From Pseudomonas eucalypticola (GTDB lineage Bacteria > Pseudomonadota > Gammaproteobacteria > Pseudomonadales > Pseudomonadaceae), in assembly GCF_013374995.1 (NCBI RefSeq), contig NZ_CP056030.1, positions 5,426,501-5,490,500 on the forward strand: a DNA stretch of 64,000 nt, in the 5' to 3' direction. The notes beneath the pieces were generated by a model. It was not told the origin of the DNA, made no database searches, and worked only from the letters and a program-made list of their open reading frames with translations. This document shows positions 60,384 to 64,000 of this stretch, piece by piece; positions within the stretch are counted from its first letter, which is position 1, and every line of letters begins with the position of its first letter. The translations under genes were made by a program, and so were the position numbers.

Positions 60384-60412
60384 TTGATCTTGAGCCCCTC
60401 ACGTCCTAAAGT
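60384..60412 (+). promoter_or_regulatory. Candidate sigma-70 promoter upstream of speC
   Basis: TTGATC (60384-60389) and TAAAGT (60407-60412) are separated by exactly 17 bp and match the -35 and -10 consensus at 4/6 each. A transcript would begin near 60419. Confidence 0.5.
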
Positions 60413-60473
60413 TCGCGCCGACCGTCCATGCTGGAAACGATCCATCCGGCTCAAGTACTGACGACGAGACAGC

Positions 60474-60509
60474 AGGCCATGGGGAAGCACGTCTTCCTGT
60501 GGCCTTTTT
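60474..60509 (+). terminator. Strong intrinsic terminator inside the speC leader
   Basis: A stem of about 13 bp (AGGCCATGGGGAAG with CTTCCTGTGGCCT, two G-U pairs and one bulged G, 5-nt loop) is followed directly by TTTTT (60505-60509). It lies 130 bp before the speC ATG, so it would stop transcripts from the promoter at 60384 unless antitermination occurs. Confidence 0.7.
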
Positions 60510-60638
60510 GCTTTCGGCGACATGCCTTGGGAAGTAGGCGAACCAAAGTGGGGATACGGAGGGCGGTCAAGAGAGGTGTGCATCCGGTGCCACCTTCACC
60601 CATGAATATTTTCAATGTTTGCCAGCAGGAGTCCCAGC

Positions 60639-61802
60639 ATGTCGATCCAGGTCGAAGACTATTTCGCGCGCGAAACCTTCCAGAAAATGAAGGCGTTCGC
60701 CGACAAGCAAGAAACCCCTTTCGTACTCATCGACACCCAGATGATCAGCCAGGCCTACGACGACCTGCGCGCCGGTTTCGAATTCGCCAAGGTCTACTAC
60801 GCGGTCAAGGCCAACCCTGCGGTCGAGATCATCGACCTGCTGCGCGACAAGGGTTCGAGCTTCGACATCGCCTCGATCTACGAGCTGGATAAAGTCATGG
60901 GCCAGGGCGTTGGCCCTGAGCGCATCAGCTACGGCAACACCATCAAGAAGTCCAAGGACATTCGCTACTTCTACGAGAAGGGCGTGCGCCTGTTCGCCAC
61001 CGACTCCGAAGCCGACCTGCGCAACATTGCCAAGGCCGCCCCGGGCTCGAAAGTGTACGTGCGTATCCTGACCGAAGGTTCCACCACCGCTGACTGGCCG
61101 CTGTCGCGCAAGTTCGGCTGCCAGACCGACATGGCCATGGACCTGCTGATCCTGGCCCGCGACCTGGGCCTGGTGCCTTACGGCATCTCGTTCCACGTAG
61201 GGTCGCAACAGCGCGACATCAGCGTGTGGGACGCCGCCATCGCCAAGGTGAAGGTGATCTTCGAACGCCTGAAGGAAGAAGACGGTATCCACCTGAAGCT
61301 GATCAACATGGGTGGCGGCTTCCCGGCCAACTACATCACCCGTACCAATAGCCTGGAAACCTACGCGGAAGAGATCATCCGCTTCCTGAAGGAAGACTTC
61401 GGTGACGATCTGCCGGAAATCATCCTGGAGCCGGGCCGCTCGCTGATCGCCAACGCTGGCATCCTGGTCAGTGAAGTAGTGCTGGTGGCCCGCAAGTCGC
61501 GCACCGCCGTCGAGCGCTGGGTATACACCGACGTGGGCAAATTCAGCGGCCTGATCGAAACCATGGACGAAGCCATCAAGTTCCCGATCTGGACCGAGAA
61601 GAAAGGCGAAGTGGAAGAAGTGGTCATCGCCGGCCCGACCTGCGACAGCGCCGACATCATGTACGAGAACTACAAGTACGGCCTGCCACTGAACCTGGCC
61701 ATCGGTGACCGCCTGTACTGGCTGTCCACCGGCGCCTACACCACCAGCTACAGCGCCGTGGAGTTCAACGGCTTCCCGCCGCTGAAATCGTTCTACATCT
61801 AA
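60639..61802 (+). CDS. speC: Ornithine decarboxylase (PLP fold III, group IV)
   Basis: A 387-aa eukaryotic-type decarboxylase. The PLP lysine is in YYAVKANPA; GGGFPAN and EPGRSLIANAG bind the cofactor phosphate; the cross-subunit Cys is in GPTCDSADIMYENY. It makes putrescine from ornithine; lysine may also be used in some relatives. AGGAG lies 9 nt upstream of the ATG at 60639. A terminator follows 19 bp after the stop. A promoter/terminator pair upstream suggests attenuation. Confidence 0.94.
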   Translation: MSIQVEDYFARETFQKMKAFADKQETPFVLIDTQMISQAYDDLRAGFEFAKVYYAVKANPAVEIIDLLRDKGSSFDIASIYELDKVMGQGVGPERISYGNTIKKSKDIRYFYEKGVRLFATDSEADLRNIAKAAPGSKVYVRILTEGSTTADWPLSRKFGCQTDMAMDLLILARDLGLVPYGISFHVGSQQRDISVWDAAIAKVKVIFERLKEEDGIHLKLINMGGGFPANYITRTNSLETYAEEIIRFLKEDFGDDLPEIILEPGRSLIANAGILVSEVVLVARKSRTAVERWVYTDVGKFSGLIETMDEAIKFPIWTEKKGEVEEVVIAGPTCDSADIMYENYKYGLPLNLAIGDRLYWLSTGAYTTSYSAVEFNGFPPLKSFYI

Positions 61803-61820
61803 GCATTCGCTGAACAACGA

Positions 61821-61846
61821 AACCGGGCCTCGCGCCCGGTTTTTTT
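61821..61846 (+). terminator. Intrinsic terminator of speC
   Basis: AACCGGGC / GCCCGGTT forms an 8-bp stem with a CTCGC loop and a run of seven T residues. Confidence 0.93.
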
Positions 61847-61864
61847 ACGCCCCCCACACCGCCC

Positions 61865-61950
61865 GTAGCAGCGGACCCGGCCGCGTCAAGAACGCCGCGT
61901 AGCATCAGGCACACCCCATGCATCGCCGACGCGGCCGGGTCCGCTGCTAC
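61865..61950. repeat. REPIN with 23-bp perfect arms overlapping the Sel1 gene's stop
   Basis: GTAGCAGCGGACCCGGCCGC-type arm at 61865-61887 and its exact complement at 61928-61950, 40-bp spacer. It is the same family as the array at 54593-54838. The outer edge of its right arm (GTAGC on the minus strand) contributes the TAG stop of the Sel1-repeat gene at 61947. Confidence 0.88.
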
Positions 61951-62696
61951 GCCAGGGAATCGGCTTTCGCCTGGTACAGCGTCGCCATGGCCCGGATGCG
62001 GGTGTCGCTGGCCTGCAGCAACGCAGGCCCGCTGACACGCAGGAAATTCAGGTTGCCACCTTCCAGCGCCCGCTGCAGCCAATGCAGCGCGTCTTCCACC
62101 CTGCCGGCCTCGGCCAGCACCGCGGCGTGGCTGAACTGCCCACGAAAATCACCGGCTTCGGCCGAACGTCGGTACCAGTCGTGCGCCTGGGCAGGGTCGG
62201 CTGCGCACGCCATGCCGTTTTCCAGGTAACGCCCCAGCAGGTTCATCGACTTGGCATGCCCCATCAGCGCCGCACGGCGGTAGCAGGCCAGCGCCAGTTC
62301 ATGGTCAAGGGCCACGCCACGCCCGGTGCCCAGCAGGTTGGCGTAGTTGTACAACCCCCAATCCAGCCCGGCTGCCGCGGCCTCACGGTAATGCACCGCC
62401 GCCTGCCTGGCGTCCACCGCCCCGCCCCAACCGTGTTCGTGGCAACGCCCGAGCATGTTGCGGGCCATGGCATGCCCGCCGTTGGCGGCGATAGCGAACC
62501 ATGTACGCGCCAGCGCGGGGTCGCGCTCGATGCCTTGGCCGTCCAGCAGAATCTGCCCCAGCAACGCCTGGGCGTCGGCCATGCCGGCGCGCGCGGCAGT
62601 CAGGATCGCCTGGGCGGCACGGGCGGGGTTGTCGTCCAGCATCGCACGCAGGCGCTGGGCGTCGAGCACTTCCTCGCGGCGCAGTTGGTAGCCCAT
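61947..62696 (-). CDS. Sel1-repeat protein downstream of piuC
   Basis: A 249-aa soluble protein made of about five SEL1-like repeats (ADAQALLGQILLDGQG; GHAMARNMLGRCHEHG; GLYNYANLLGTGRG; GHAKSMNLLGRYLENG). Such alpha-solenoids act as protein-binding scaffolds. No signal peptide. It starts 1 bp after the piuC stop, as in the P. aeruginosa piuC cluster, so it should share iron control. Its stop codon lies within a REPIN arm. Confidence 0.88.
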   Translation of the reverse strand: MGYQLRREEVLDAQRLRAMLDDNPARAAQAILTAARAGMADAQALLGQILLDGQGIERDPALARTWFAIAANGGHAMARNMLGRCHEHGWGGAVDARQAAVHYREAAAAGLDWGLYNYANLLGTGRGVALDHELALACYRRAALMGHAKSMNLLGRYLENGMACAADPAQAHDWYRRSAEAGDFRGQFSHAAVLAEAGRVEDALHWLQRALEGGNLNFLRVSGPALLQASDTRIRAMATLYQAKADSLA

Positions 62697-62697
62697 G

Positions 62698-63378
62698 TCA
62701 GACGTCCACCCAGCGCCGCAACAGGTTGTGGTAGGTGCCCGTCAGGCGGATCAGCGAGGGGTGGTCGGGCACATCACGGGTCAGGCTCTGGATGGCACCG
62801 TCCATCTCGAACAGCAGCGCCCGCTGGCTGTCCTCGCGCACCAGGCTCTGGGTCCAGAAAAACGAGGCGTAACGTGCGCCGCGGGTCACGGCGTTGACCT
62901 TGTGCAGGCTGGTACCGGGGTACAGCACCAGGTCACCGGCCGGCAACTTGACCCGCTGGGTGCCAAAGGTGTCCTGGATCTCCAGCTCCCCGCCTTCATA
63001 TTCGTCAGGGTCACTGAAGAACAGCGTCGATGACAGGTCGGTGCGCACCCGCTCCGGGTTGCCACGGGCCTGGCGCACGGCATTGTCGATGTGAAAGTCG
63101 AAATTGCCGCCTGCCGTGTAACAGTTCAGTAACGGTGGGAACACCTTGTGGGGCAGCGCGGCCGACATGAACAGCGGGTTCTGCCACAGCCTTTCCAGCA
63201 TGGCCGCGCCAATCTCGACCGCCAATGGGTGGCCCTCAGGCAGTTGCAGATTGTGCTTGGCCTTGGCCGACTGATGGCCGGCGGTGGCCTTGCCATCGGC
63301 CCAATCGGCTGCTTCCAGGGCCTGGCGAATGCGCGCCACCTCCTCTCGGGAGAAGATTGCGGGGATGTGCAAAAGCAT
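62698..63378 (-). CDS. piuC: Fe(II)/2-oxoglutarate PKHD-type hydroxylase PiuC
   Basis: A 226-aa dioxygenase. The 2-His-1-Asp facial triad shows as HxD in FDFHIDNAV and the distal His in [12 protein letters not shown], with the 2-oxoglutarate Arg in RGARYASFF. PiuC is encoded beside the PiuA siderophore receptor and is iron-repressed; its substrate is not settled. A Fur-like box lies 34 bp upstream. Confidence 0.93.
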   Translation of the reverse strand: MLLHIPAIFSREEVARIRQALEAADWADGKATAGHQSAKAKHNLQLPEGHPLAVEIGAAMLERLWQNPLFMSAALPHKVFPPLLNCYTAGGNFDFHIDNAVRQARGNPERVRTDLSSTLFFSDPDEYEGGELEIQDTFGTQRVKLPAGDLVLYPGTSLHKVNAVTRGARYASFFWTQSLVREDSQRALLFEMDGAIQSLTRDVPDHPSLIRLTGTYHNLLRRWVDV

Positions 63379-63411
63379 GGCGGTGGCACCTGGAGGAGGA
63401 AAGATGCCAAT

Positions 63412-63430
63412 GGTATTGATTCTTATTGAC
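63412..63430 (-). promoter_or_regulatory. Fur-like box between piuC and piuA
   Basis: On the minus strand GTCAATAAGAATCAATACC matches the Fur consensus at 13 of 19 positions, in the AT-rich divergent region. It is close to piuC (34 bp) and 157 bp from the receptor ATG, so it may serve piuC mainly. Confidence 0.65.
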
Positions 63431-63453
63431 TGTGTACAACGGCTCGACGTACG

Positions 63454-63529
63454 AATTTGTTAAAAACGTAACAACAAATTGTAAAGAACGTAAATTAGAT
63501 ACGAATGGCAGGGTATCTCAATTGATACC
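63454..63529. promoter_or_regulatory. Two inverted repeats in the piuA promoter region
   Basis: AATTTGTT / AACAAATT (63454-63461, 63473-63480) and GGTATC-TCAATT-GATACC (63512-63529) lie in the AT-rich stretch before the receptor. Either could be an operator for a second regulator or form RNA hairpins. I cannot assign a protein. Confidence 0.4.
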
Positions 63530-63587
63530 GAGTTTCATTTACCCTACATTCCGCCGCCTCGACACACCTTGGGGAAGGCCAAAAACA

Positions 63588-64000
63588 ATGTCACGCCAAC
63601 ACGTTCACGTACCTGTCAGCTCGCCACGCCTGCTGGTCTCGGCCATCGGCATGGCTCTGGGCGCCGCTTCGGTCTCGCAGTTCGCCCAGGCCGCCGAAGA
63701 CACCGATGCCAAGCAGAACGGTGCCATTTCGCTCGGCGCTACCAGCATCACCGGTGAGGCCCAGGAGCCTTCCTACCAGGTCGAGAAGTCAGCTTCCAAT
63801 AAATACACCGCACCGCTGACCGACACCCCACGCTCTGTCACCGTCATCCCTCAACAGGTGATCAAGGACACAGCAGCCACGTCGCTACAAGATGCCCTTC
63901 GTACTGTGCCGGGCATTACCTTCGGCGCTGGCGAAGGCGGCAACCCGCAAGGCGACCGACCGTTCATCCGCGGCTTCGACGCCCAGGGTGACACGTACCT
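63588..64000 (+). CDS. piuA: TonB-dependent siderophore receptor PiuA (3'-truncated by window edge)
   Basis: The first 137 codons only. A signal peptide (VSAIGMALGAASVSQFAQAA) is followed by a TonB-box-like region and the start of the plug domain (TDTPRSVTVIPQQVIKDT; LQDALRTVPGITFGAG; DRPFIRGFDAQGD). The Fiu/PiuA class imports catechol- or hydroxamate-type iron complexes. Divergent from piuC, sharing the Fur region. SD is weak (AAGG then AAAAACA before ATG). Confidence 0.88.
   Translation, partial: MSRQHVHVPVSSPRLLVSAIGMALGAASVSQFAQAAEDTDAKQNGAISLGATSITGEAQEPSYQVEKSASNKYTAPLTDTPRSVTVIPQQVIKDTAATSLQDALRTVPGITFGAGEGGNPQGDRPFIRGFDAQGDTY

Larger units (their letters stand above)
60268..60638. 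other. 371-bp non-coding stretch upstream of speC
   Basis: It contains, in order, a terminator-like hairpin (60358-60382), a sigma-70-type promoter (60384-60412) and a strong terminator hairpin (60474-60509), then 130 bp of leader up to the speC ATG. I see no credible ORF. The arrangement suggests an attenuated speC leader or a ~90-nt small RNA. Confidence 0.55.

Overview
The window is a GC-rich chromosomal segment from a fluorescent Pseudomonas, most likely of the P. putida group. The gene order hpf-ptsN-rapZ-ptsO, sodA/orfX/fumC/fagA, pmbA-yjgA-tldD, rng-maf-mreDCB facing gatCAB, roxSR, a multi-DppA dipeptide cluster, prfC, speC and piuC-piuA is the order I know from Pseudomonas chromosomes. 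Organism and symbols come from recognising the encoded proteins; no search was run.

Layout. 1-1886: end of the rpoN-linked Ntr-PTS cluster (hpf, ptsN, rapZ, ptsO), closed by a strong terminator. 1953-4939 (minus): a Fur-box-controlled iron-starvation operon fagA-fumC-orfX-sodA plus a coupled 37-aa membrane peptide. 5089-13214: TldD/TldE protease genes flanking yjgA, then a nitrilase-family amidase and a giant AsmA/YhdP-like protein. 13279-18248 (minus): rng, maf and mreD/C/B. 18471-21686 (plus): gatCAB. 21795-26017: an RlpA-like lipoprotein, a CaCA antiporter, a CMD protein, an AroP-type permease and an AEC carrier. 26116-31132 (minus): a galactarate/glucarate block (garD, MFS transporter, kdgD, FadR-type regulator). 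31202-34838: an SbmA/YddA-type ABC transporter and the RoxS/RoxR redox two-component system. 35012-48333: a SIMPL protein and a di/tripeptide uptake locus with four DppA paralogues, an OprD-type porin and DppBCDF. 48526-51116: a FAD amine oxidase and an orphan PotF-like protein. 51134-54583: catR facing catBCA. 54892-60267: prfC and a quaternary-amine ABC transporter. 60639-64000: speC, a Sel1 protein, piuC and the start of a TonB siderophore receptor.

How the genes work together. Two modules are under apparent Fur control (fagA operon; piuC/piuA). Three are catabolic or uptake modules with visible operators or recurring motifs (GudR-type TCGTAC sites; an ATAC-N7-GTAT CatR box; a 16-bp palindrome before dppA2 and opdP). 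The core is housekeeping: cell shape, Gln-tRNA synthesis, translation release and nitrogen PTS.

The most notable observations are: two genes (mreC and the CaCA antiporter) whose best start is ATT; a promoter plus strong terminator upstream of speC that suggests an attenuated leader or small RNA; REPIN elements, including a tandem array and one that supplies a gene's stop codon; and hairpins separating the dpp genes. I see no rRNA, tRNA, IS element, prophage or CRISPR array.
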